Part shown: positions 41,801 through 53,800 of the stretch, in pieces | Numbering within the stretch: position 1 is the first letter of the stretch | Layout: each line of letters starts with the position of its first letter | DNA from: Prunella strophiata | Taxonomy: Eukaryota; Chordata; Aves; Passeriformes; Prunellidae | Direction of reading: 5' to 3' | Assembly: GCA_036583965.1 (NCBI GenBank) | Contig: JAZBQD010000021.1 | Span: 16,358,266-16,422,265, forward strand | Length of the DNA stretch: 64,000 nucleotides | The notes under the pieces: generated by a model | Told to the model about the DNA's origin: nothing | Seen by the model: only the letters and a program-made list of their open reading frames with translations | Database searches by the model: none | Program-made: the position numbers and the translations under genes

Positions 41801-44800
41801 GATCATAATAAGTCTACTATTAGTTTGACAATTGAAAGCCACACATCCCACATGAGGAAAAAAAAATGCCAGTTCATTCATTTTATGAAGCCTTTTCCCT
41901 CTTTTCAGACAAATTATCTCAAACTTGCCCAGGCTGAGCCTCAGTTAATTGTTTTGCCTCTCTGAGCAATCCTGAAGGGGACTGTTCTAAATGCAGAGTG
42001 AAGAGGATGCCTTGCTTTGCTTCTGAGGTGGTTCTGTGTAGATATTTGATAAACCAGAGCACAGGAAGGAGCAGTTTGAGATGCTGCAGTGGGAGCCCTG
42101 GAGATGGAGGAAGGTGTCCACTATGACTCAGAGACAAATATCTTAGCACAGTTCCCATGTAAATGAACTGAGATAGAAGTATAATGTTTAGTTGCTAATT
42201 ACATTTAGACTCCTTTGGGGAACCCACCAAGATTTCTATGAATGTACAGTTCCAGCCAGTGAACAGAAAGAATTAATCCATTGGTTTGCTCTAACAAGGG
42301 ACCTAAAATGAACAATTACTTACACTGCTGTGATTGCCCTTCTTCAAGGTTAAATTCTCCTTACAGATTCCACTGTTGTTCTTCACATGAGATGATTTTT
42401 CTTTGAGGAGCAGTGAAAGCTATTACATGATCTATCCACTTATTTACTCTTCTAAATTAACAATACTGCTTTGGGTTAATGATAATGATTTTTTTTCATT
42501 AGTGGCATCTTTATCCTTCATAAACTACATATTAAAAACAAAATTTAAAAATTAAACAATGAAAAAATAAAACCTGGGAGAGTCTTTGAAATTTTCCTTA
42601 TCATAACTGATCTTCTAGCATTGACTTTTCATGGCAGATATATGTAACAAAAACTGTTTGTTCTAAAAATCCTCCCTACCTTCCCCACATTACCAAGTAT
42701 TATTCTAATACTTAATTCCTACTGCCATTACAACATTTTGCCTAATGACTTGATCTGAATTTCACTTGGTGCAGTTTAATCCCAACTTGCTGCCACTGGT
42801 GTGGTATGTTTGGATTTTCCTCTGTATTCTCCCTCTACTTGAGGCTTGACCAGCATCCAGGATCCACAGTATAATGATGTTCATTCACATTCAGGGTGCA
42901 GTCCCAATACAGTCCATTAGCCCTTGGTGTAGAAATGTTCCTTACAATGACATTTTCCAGCACAGGCTGATAAAGTTCATTCCTTCAATGTAAGAATCCT
43001 GCCTTAATGCCCTTTGTTTGCTATTTTATTTGGTAATTGGTGCATTCAAAAATTTTGTGTATTTACTCAAATATTGAATTCCTAAAAATACAAATACGTG
43101 TAAGTTGGAAGCAGCAACGTGGATGTTCACTACTGCAAACAAGATCTTTGCTGTAATATACTGCAATTTGTTGTCATCAGTTCTCTGTTCTAGGTAGTTT
43201 CCAGACACTAAGAAGACTGGGGAAGCTTATAGGGATATAATACATGTGTGGATTCAGGAGAATGATCAGTAACAAACAAAGCAGCAAAAACTGCTTTATT
43301 TGGCTCTTTGAAACAAGAGGTAGCTGAGGAATGTAACAGTAACTGTCTCATTTTGCAACCAGATTTTCAAAGAAATTGTGCTTTCATTAATGATCTCAGA
43401 CTCTCTTGTTTCCTCACATTGGAGCTATTGCAAGTGCCCAGATCAGATTTGAGGATGTGTTTATGTCTCTTTTAATGTTTTCAGAAGGGGCAGTGGCCTT
43501 GCTGTCAAAATACCACTGGGGCTCTGCATTTCACAGGTCTGGTCACGGGAACTCTTTCTAACACAGTTTTGGTTTTTCCTTTCAGGTAGAGAGGATTGTA
43601 GACAAAAGGAAGAACAAGAAGGGCAAATGGGAATATCTCATCAGGTGGAAAGGCTACGGGAGCAATGAAGACACCTGGGAACCTGAACATCACCTACTCC
43701 ATTGTGAGGAATTTATTGATGAGTTCAACAGACTCCACGTTACCAGAGAGAAGCGATCCAGGCACGGGAAACAGGCCAGCGCCCCGAAACTACTGCGGGA
43801 AAGCCGAGGGTCCTCTGTTGAGAAAATATCACATAGACCTTCTGAATCTGGGAAGTCTAAAGGATCAACACACAAAAGGAAGAGAATTAATCCATCTCAT
43901 CAAAAACAGAAACGAGGATATGCAGCAAAGCCAGGATCTGCAAATGACAGGGCTGCTAAAACTGTGACTTACCGAACTACTCCCAGCGGTTTACAGATTA
44001 TGCCACTGAAAAAGCCACATAATGGTCTGCAGAATGGAGATGGCAGCCATGAGAAAGATTCTAGACATTTTGGGAATGGCTCACAGCAGCAAAACGTGGA
44101 TTTAAACAATCACGAAGGAGAACAAAACTTGCCCAGCGTGTTGGAAGTCAGTAACAATTCCCCTGTTGTGAATGGAATTGGTATGTGATTTAAACAACTC
44201 CTCTGTGCGGGAGGGGGTGTTAATTGCAGCAACTGCAAGTAGGGCCCACTCGTGGAAAAACTGTTGTCACACAAGTGATATGGTGAGAAGCACACAAACA
44301 AGTTCCACACTTCCCTACAAATTATACACTTTTTTTTATCAGTTGGCTTCTCTCTTTCCCTTTCCCACGGAGTGACGCGAAGCAGTGTGGGCTCTGTCAC
44401 GAGATTTGCAGTGTAAATCCCTATGGGAAGTGAGGACAGGGCATGGAGTAGGAATGACAACTGAGATGTGTATAATGCTGCAACTTTGGGTTTGTGTATC
44501 ACCACATAACAAATCACTACTCAGCTGGGTGTGCTCAAACCCAGTGGTCTAGAGAAACCAGAATTATTTTAGAAGTAATACCACTCTTGCTAAAGTGCCC
44601 TGGTAAGTGTGGCTGAATAAGATTCAGTTTCCCAGTATTAATGCTTGTCATAGTCAGGAACATACAGAACAGCTAGGTCCTTGTCTCTGACAGTGACTGG
44701 ACACATCAAAAGTCTTAAGACAGACTTCAGAGGAAGGTACAAACAGTCTTGAAGTGAACAAGAAGATACAGGAGAAATTCCTCTCTCATCCTCATAGTTA

Positions 44801-47800
44801 CTGATTGGCTTAGTTCTCAAAGAATAAGGTTTATATTCTGTATCAAAACTATTCAACTCAATGGAAATTAAATAGCTTCTCATTATATACAGGTGTCTAA
44901 TCTTTTTGGTTTGTTTGTTTTTAATCCCACCAAATTCACAGCCTCAGTTATGTTTTGTGACAGTCATTTCCAGGAGCTAACAATAAGATGCACATTTTAT
45001 TTGATCAGGTTTTGGGATTTGGGATTTTGTTGAAGGGGGAGTTGACCTTTACTTTCATTGAGTAGCCTCTTGTCCCTCTGTGAAGGGATGAACTGGAGGA
45101 TGCCTGTCAGTCAGTAGGCAGCCCCAGCCTTTTCAGCCTCCCTACCACCTGGAAGGCTTTACTGATTCCTGAGAGTTTTGAGTATCCTCTTCTGCCATTG
45201 GTGTGGAGGGTGGTTTTAATACCTTTTAAAAACAGCAGGAGCTGTTCCAAATTATTTCCTACTGCTTACTGATAAAGTGATGATAGAACCTTTGGAGAAT
45301 TATTTTTTCTGCTCTTACACACTGCATAAAGGTTTTCACTGAGTGATCCACAGTTGCTCTTGGGGTTTTTTTCCTTCCTTGTTACAGTTAATTTAGAACA
45401 CAGCTTTATGTATGATCCCTTTCACTATGCATTTAATCTGCTTTACTGTTGCCAATTCACCTTTTTATTTTGATTCAGTGAAGCTCTTCAAAATCTTTCC
45501 TAGTTTTCACTCTACTTATTTTGTATTACCTTCAAGTTTTCCTCTCATATTTCTCTTCCCAGTTCATTAATATATGCATTAAATAAACTAATCCTCCTGC
45601 AGGTCCTTGGGACAGCCAACTTGACATGATGAAAAGTAACCATTTGTTCCAATTATTTATTTTTATTAGCTGCTTTCTATAGCCCATGATAGTACTCATT
45701 TCCTTAACAGCTTCTGGTGAATTGCCCTGCCAAAAACTTTTCAGAAGTCAACATAAATTATATCATCCCTGCTTTCCATTTTCCACCCTACTGGCAACCT
45801 GGCAAATGCTTCTTGATTTGGGAAGGAGAACTGACCTTGCCCAGGCTTACTGGCTATATGTGATACCTACTGGAATCTTTCAAACCAGGCATCAAATATG
45901 CTGTTAAAAACTCCCAAACCAGCAAAATGCATGGTCAAATTTAAATGCACGAGTACTCCTGATGATGACAATGACATTTGAAGTTAATTCACTTAAAAGT
46001 GTATTTTGGCTTTTGCATTTTGAGGAGTTTGAGCTCATGTAAGAATGCTTTAAAAGTTACCTGCTTCTTTAAGACTATTTGCATATCCAGTTACAGATGT
46101 GTATTTTGGTGGGTTTTTTTACTGCTTCTAATTAATTTTTTCTAATAATCTATTTTATGATACTAGTGAAGTTCTGATACAGAATGGACCTTTGAAATGC
46201 ATTAATTCCCATATTTTAGAATCTTTTATTTAATGAAGAACTAAAGGGTCACAAAGAACTGTAAGGTCAAATGAACCTCTCCTTTGTCCCCACAAGAGCT
46301 AAGGAATGGCCTCCATCACCCCTGATTGAATAATCTCTGGCAGAGAGCTCTGGTTCAGTGGAAAGCTGCTTTGCCTGAGCAGCCAGGTGTTCTCTGCTGG
46401 CCCAAGAGCTGATCTCTGCAGCTCCTTTCAAACATCTCTTTATGACAGCCTTTGCATTCTCCAAATCCATCACTTGTGTTCTGTATTTTGTTCCCCTTGC
46501 ATTCTGTAGGCAAAAGTAAGAGATCTTTAAATCTCTGCCTGGATTTTTTTCTGAAAAGCCCATACTCAGCAGCCCTGCCAAGGTCAGAAATCCCTTGAGT
46601 CCTGCTGTGTGATACCCAGCACATGCAGAGTGGAGAAGATTGCTAAGAGGAGAGATGAGACTGCCTGAGTAATAGCAGACAGAAGTTGGTGAAGAAGGGT
46701 CAAAATCAAATCACTAGGTTTTTTCTTAATATTGCCCTGCAAGCTTGAGAGAAACCACATTTCAGGAGTCTGAAATATCAAGTGGAAGTAACTTGCACTA
46801 TTCTTCACCAAGTCCAACAATTTCCTGAACTCCCTCAATAGTCACACTCACACAGAGGATGCCAGTGTGATTCTGCCCTGTGTCCCATTATTATCACAGA
46901 AACCCATACTAAAACCAGGGTGAAATTTTACAAATTACAAACTGAAGAAAGTTTCAGAGAAAATTTGCCCAATTTGTTGAATAACTGAAATTTTGTTCCA
47001 AACATCTTGGGTTTCAAAACTTTCTCCAAATCTGAGCCAAGGTCCTAAGGCTGTGTCCCTGGGGAGCAGGAGCAGTGTGGCAGTCTGCTTGGCAGGACTC
47101 CCACGTTTAGCTTGGAGGCAGCCAGCTATGCCAGAGGTTTCAGGCAGTCTGCCACTGAGTCTGGAAGTTGAAAGCCTGGCATGCTCCATCAGCACTCCCA
47201 GGGCTCCCAGGCACTAGATGTGGAACAAAGAGGGAGCCTGGAGGACCTGGTTTGGCTCCCAGAAGCTGGGGCTCCTGGGCAGCCCCGTTCAGAATCTGAG
47301 GAAGCAGACATTTGTGTCAGCTTTGAGATTGCCTGTATGGAACCCAAATTAATGTCAGATTCATTTCACAGCTAAGTGTAAAACTGCACAGAAAACATGT
47401 ATAGAAATTTAAGGTTTGTCATGAGATGAAGCCTAGATTTGGAAGAGTCAAAAATTCCCTACAATTTGAAAACCTGGCTGTAGGCCCAGCTCTGGTACCA
47501 GTGTGGGCCTGTGCTTGAAGGTCTCCAAACCCCACCAACCTCAACCAGTATTGTTTCATATTATAATAATGTTTAACCACCAGTGCATTGAGCCAAGCAA
47601 TATAGGCAGTAATATTTAAACTAGAAGTAATCAAATAATAGCAATTTTGTTTGTCTGTCCTTGCCAGTTCTATTCAAACAAATAACAGCTATTTGAAAAC
47701 CAGCTTTTGATGACTCCTTAATGAATGTCCACCAGCCTCTTTGGTTTTGTGTATAAATCTTTTGTGTAAAGAAACAAGTGTTTCTTCTTCAGCCTCTAGA

Positions 47801-50800
47801 CAAACTCCCATCAGGAAGCTCTTTACCCCAGAAGGATGAGTGTGAACCTACAGGTGTGTGCACAGAATGTCCCAGTGGAGGCCTGGGACCTTGTGGAAGT
47901 TGGGACAGATCTTTAATACCAAAAACTGTCTTCTACCTTCTACACATCCTGCCATAAGGAGAGCAGAATCATTTTTACTGACAGTTATTTAAGGGTCTAC
48001 ATATTGGAAAATATTGAAAAACTCTGTGAACAGCATCCATTGATGCTCCCAGGAGCTAACAATACTGGTCTTTATGATGATATTTGTTGTCTTCTGTTAT
48101 CACATTTCTGTTTCTCTCCAGATACTGTAATTGAGAGTTATTGTTTTGTCAAGTTTCTTGACAGCATCAAAAAACATCCCCTTTTAATTTTCTCTTTCCT
48201 TTTTCTACGTCGCTCTTTTTCTGTACCATCTGCTGAAGAATTTCTGCCTGTCATGTATCACTAACCACTGTTTTTCTCCATTACGAAAATCTTTGTAGTC
48301 TCATGGTGCCCTTGATTTAAATACTCTCTGTGACTTAGTCACTGCTTCCTCTTGATTTTTTAGCGTATTCTGTTTTATTCTGAAAGAATACTGGCAGTAA
48401 AAGACAAGCACACATGCTTGCTCTCTCGTTGCTTTTAGATATCTTACAGATGCTCCCTTAGCTGGAGAAGTCTGAAATTATTAGTAAATTATCAACAGAA
48501 CACAGCTTTTAAGTATGTACAGTATTAACCATTACCCACAAGAAAGACAGAAAAGAGGCAGTTAAAGGCTGTTGGGAAGACTGAGGAATGCCAAGCTGCT
48601 TTCCCAGGGAGAGTGAGGGAGCATGGTTTATTTCACCTAGAAAAATTAAAGCCTCAGCTCCATCATCCTTTCCATTGAGCATAAATGCATACTGCTAGTA
48701 AAAGCAGCAGTCCAGCTCTCCTTCCCATGACACCCTGATTGTTATTCCCATCCCTCCCTCTGCACCAGTTTTAATACTTTTGAGGCTACAAGGTGAACTG
48801 CATCTGTTTGAAAATTAACCAGTTTTGCAGGGTAAGTTTTCAGCCAGAGCAGATCACCAGGCCAGTTCATGGTGTGGCTGCTCCCACCAGTACTGGGGTT
48901 GCTGTGGAGGATGGTGGTACAGGGACTGCATTAAACTGGCTCTGATGAAACACTCAGAAAATATGTATCTGGAAATAACAGGAGCTTGAGGTGTCCTCCA
49001 GCAGTGGGCAGAAGCAGTGGAAGGAGATGTGGAGCTCCAGGTCCCCCAAAGCACTGAGGGTCAGGGAGATCTTTCCTCACTTTCTCCCACTCTTTGTCTG
49101 CCTCAGCCTTTTAGAATATAAATTTCTAATGTATTTTCTGCAGTGCCTGGTAGAATGGAGCCCCAATCTCAGACCCTTTGGCTGTGGTGGAGTACTGTAG
49201 AAAATGCAGGGATGGGCAGCTAAAATGAAAAGGATTACAGGAATGAAAGAGGCTTCAGCTGGGAGAGGGGGTGGCTGAAGGGCAGCACGATCAAAGTTTA
49301 CAAAATCATCAAGGCCTCAGATATACTGAATGCAGAACTGTTGCTCCTGAAATCCCTTGATAGCAGAACTAGGGACCACTCACTGAAACTGGTGGAACAT
49401 CAGATAAAAGCACAGATGAAAGAAAATTCTTCTGTGTGTAGTGGCTACCCAACTTCTCAAGCTCATACCACAGGAAGCTGTGGAGACAGACAGCATCAAC
49501 AGGCTCAGAAGGGGATTAGAGAAATCCATGAAAAGGTCCACAAGCAAACACTGAAGGAAACAGAAGGGATGAGCCCTCTCATATTTCTATACAACACTTA
49601 GGGATGATACTATGGGAAAGGACTGCAGAAAGCAACCCAGCTTGCATTTTCTCCTTAAATAGCATCCTTTACTGCCCTCTTTTACTGCCATTCTTGGAGA
49701 AGGATTACTGCATGCAGCAGTGATCTGGGAACATCTTAGGTTCCCTTAAAAAATATTGAAGCTTATAAATATAAATGTTGGTGTAGGTATTCCACAAGTT
49801 CTGCTGCTGATTAAACACAAAGTAATAATTAGATTAAACTCCCAGTAAAGAGCATTTTCTCCCATTCTCTTTTCTTTTTGTACTTAGACTGAGTATCAAA
49901 TACTCACTGTTAAACCAGAAAACCACACTTAGATGTATCTAAAGCTTCCTTAGTTAATTGGTGACATCCTTAATTTGTTTCACACGCAGTATAAATTGCT
50001 TTGAGTCTTTGAATGTCTCTTTTTGCCTGCCACAGTCATTTTTCACCTTGACACACTCAGGTGCTGCTCCCCTTGTGTGCACTGAGCAGGTGCTGACTAT
50101 TGACCCTCAAGCAGGGACAATGCCAGTGGCTCCAGTGGCTCCAGAGCAAACCTTCAGGAGCTCCACCACCTCCACACAATTTAGCAGACGTGCTGAATTG
50201 GCCTGGTTCCACATCAGTGCTGTCTTTAGAGTGTGCTGATCATTTTCTCCAGTTTATCGGATTAAACAAGATTACAGGGATGCACTGGAGACACAGAAAC
50301 AAGCAGCTACTCACTATATATTGTTCTGTTAATGATCCACTTTTGGAAATGGCACTTTCATTTATGTTTCTCTCATATTTAATTTAGATCTTTCCTCTGA
50401 TTAAATTTCTTTCAGCTGGCATCCCAATAGTTAAAATACTGTGATAAGAGCTATAGTTTCTTACATCATACATTAATTTACAAACTGAATACATAAGAAA
50501 GAATAAAACAAACCCAAAAAATTACTGTGAGGCATTTTGTTGAGCTGGATTATCTGAGGGAATTAATCTTCTACTATTCTGTTACAATCTGTATTTAAAA
50601 TAGATGTAGCATTATCTTCCACACTAGGTAGATAATCAGTACAGTTAGTCTGACACACCTTCCATTCAATGGGCATTTGTGCCTCTGATTTTGTAAGTTC
50701 TTTACACTTTTTTGGGAGTTTGAAATCACCACAATTCAGTAGCTTATTGCTATTTAAGCACTGAATAGATAAAAACGCAATATTTAATAGCCCTGCCTCA

Positions 50801-53800
50801 GTCAAAGAGTTAATTCGTTTCAATGCATTATCCCAATGACACTGGTCTTCTATTAGTAATTTCATAAGTTGATTTCTGTTGTAAGAATACATGTCAAAAA
50901 ACAACCTTAGGAAAAAGAAGAAATGTGCCATAGGAAATTATTCATAGCATTTAAAGTTTAAGCACATGGTAATTTCTACACTTCTAGACACTTGTCAAGA
51001 AAACAAATTTCCAACTCTTTTGGTTTCAAATTATTTTTTTAACGTGATGATTTAATGGAATTTGGCCATGTTTGCATTGCACCAGGCAAATCCTCTATTC
51101 AGTATAACCCAGGCAGTGCTTTAGATGGTATCTCTTAATTCAACAACAAAAAAAGAGTTTCCTGATTGACTGAACAGGCTCCTGGGCAAAGGTGGATCCC
51201 TGTGTATGAGTACCCCCATGCACACACCACATGAGACCCAGTCACACACTGCTGAGCACTGGCTGTGTTTTCACATCCCCTCTCCCAACTGCAGTGCACA
51301 TACAGGATTTCACACACTCTGAACAATTCCACAGGCCACTGCCAACTGTGAGGTGTCAGACAGATCAGTTACCTACGTAAGCATCAGGCTGAAACATAGC
51401 TAATCCAAAATGAGGGTAAGTGATTTTGGTTTAGAGGCATCTGTCATGAATTCTCTGTTCAATTCTATTCCAGCGGAGCATTTTTAATTGGATGGTCACT
51501 TAAACTATAAAATTTAAACCTGTATTCTAATATTCATGTCATCTGCCCTTTAAAAATTCCTGGCTATTTGAAACCAGGAGCTGGAACAGGTCAGCTTTGG
51601 CAGGAGTAAAGAACAGAGCAAACAAAGGTGTTTTCATTCAGCTCTCTCTTGGCCTTTCTTAAAAATGGTGCATTGTGGGGTGGTATCTATATAAACAAAA
51701 ACCAGTAACTTTAATCTCTGTCCCTCAACAACCTGTCTCTGCTTTATTTTTAATGGCAATAGTGTGAAATATCTGTAATTAGAAAAGGATTATTACATAC
51801 AAACCTTATAAAGCTCCTTCAACACCCCTGCTCAGCACTGTTACCAGTCATCATCTATTGCCTATTACAGAAACACTGTAGACATCAGCAAAGGAATGGT
51901 TTGCAGTTCATACACAGGAGTAAGTCAGAATAAACTGTCTTTTAAAACTGACTTACTATTGCTCTTACTTGTTTTTAAGGAGGAATTATATCTTTCTTCT
52001 CACAGTTCTCTTTTTTCCCTGCTGCTGGATACTCTCCAAAATGGCATCAGTTCCTTGAGTCTAGAGGTTGTCTGATCAGAGAACAAAAAGTTCTGCACGT
52101 TGGAGTACAGAATAAGAACAATGGCTTGAGGCCACATTTGACTAGCCAGGCACATTTTTTGATTTATTTTTTCCTGTTATTTTATATTTATTTATTTTCA
52201 TTGTATCTATAGAGAGTATCACTCCATTTCTTTGATGGTATAGAGGTAATTATGCTTCAATTCTTTCCTTCTGCAAGGTTCTTCTCTGGCCAATGGAAGC
52301 TTGAACCTACACAGCACTGTGAAAAGGAAACTTGATGGAGAGAAAGATTATGTCTTCGATAAGAGACTGAGATACAGCGTGCGGCAAAATGAAAGCAACT
52401 GCCGCTTCAGGGACATTGTAGTCCGGAAAGAAGATGGTTTCACACATATTCTGTTGTCAAGTCAGACTTCAGAGAACAATGCACTGACCCCAGAGGTAAG
52501 TGTTTAGCCCTAAAAGCCAAAGAAAGCCATCCCAAAGTGTGGGTTATCTTGCAAACACTGCACTTGAATTCGATTTTATGTGGTTTTTTTCCTAATTGAT
52601 GAACTTACAAAAGAAATCTGGAGTACAGACGTATCTAACTTTTTCACACTTGGGATTCCTATCCAAGAGAATGCAATGGAAATTAAATTTTAATTCACAT
52701 GTCTAAAAAAAAAATTAAAAGTAACTAAAGGAATGGCAGAATCAGTATTTCCAGCATGGAATTGTGTGAAGCAGCTTTTCACACGTTGAAGTTACTGATA
52801 TTTACTATCCTTAGGAGAAATCTGGTCTCTTTCCTTTTACTAATTTAAATAATGCTCCAGTTGTATACAGAGAATTTCAGTCTATATCCTGAGACAGCCT
52901 TTCCAAATTCCATCTTGATCCCTAATTACTTTTTCTCTGAATCACTGTATTTATTTTATGAAATCTTAACCAATTAGGGTTAAGATCTATCCTCAGCTGA
53001 ATTGCATAAAGTTATACAACATATAAAAGATAAAAATGAAGTCCCTTGTTCCTAACATTATGCACACAAGGGCAGACTCAGACTTGCAGCTTGTCCTACC
53101 CCTGTACTCACATGGATCACTGGAAGGGCTGAGGAGCTTTTCCTTCCATTCCCTGTGGCTGCAATGCCCTTTTTTACCCTTCCCATGTCAGAAGAAAAGG
53201 GGTGTCCATAAGTGCTTGTATCAGGATGCATGTCCTGGAGAGAAGAGAGCACACCTGAGCTCTGTTCCACAGCTGAGCCCTGTTCCTCACTGGCCTGAGG
53301 GACAGGGGCTGCCATGGAGCAGGAGGGAGCACCAGGAGCTGCCCCCCAGCACCAGCCTGGCCTGCCTGAGCATCCTGCAGGCCAGAGCTCCTCCAAGGGC
53401 TGCCCTCACTGGGGAGATCTTGGCCTTTTCTGCCCTCTCTGTCCTACACAGCAACTTCAAGAGCATATGAAATACCAGTTTGAGCACCAGCTGAGGGAAT
53501 AGTAGATTGTAGCTTTGAGGAATCATTTTATTCAATAAGAAAATGAGTAACTTTGATGTTAATTACTTACAACAGGCAGGTATGATGAGTCCCCTTCTCA
53601 AATGCATGTGTATACATGGGCAGTAATACACTGAGTGATATTAAATGGCTAAAACTGATGGCTACACAACATTTATCACTCCTAGTTTTTAAACTATCTA
53701 ATATTTAGAAGGACTATCTTGGTAATTACCACAGAATCACCAAAGACTCGCTTTTAACACTAATTTCCTAAAATGCATTAGATTGCATCAAATCCATCAC

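Larger units (their letters stand above)
11828..43585 (+). other. CDYL2 intron 1
   Basis: This 31.8 kb intron has donor GAG|GTACCG and acceptor TTTTTCCTTTCAG|GTAGAG. The first 800 bp are CpG island and include a possible poison exon at 12099-12202. The rest is AT-rich and CpG-poor, apart from a CpG-rich patch at about 29390-29810. It contains CR1-type fragments near 19850, 20330 and 32601, a weak one near 34800, a solo LTR at 35103-35499 and a CTCF-like motif at 39998. Homopolymer A or T tracts occur near 23210, 25440, 29840 and 30117. The many short open frames have no recognisable domains. Between these elements I see nothing else I can name. Confidence 0.85.
44181..52277 (+). other. CDYL2 intron 2
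   Basis: This 8.1 kb intron has donor TTG|GTATGT and acceptor TTCTGCAAG|GTTCTT. It contains CR1-type remnants at about 45490-45805 (minus) and 49190-49600 (plus). A minus-strand open frame of 122 codons at 50563-50931 has no recognisable domain and is of a length chance can produce. Otherwise nothing nameable was seen. Confidence 0.85.
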
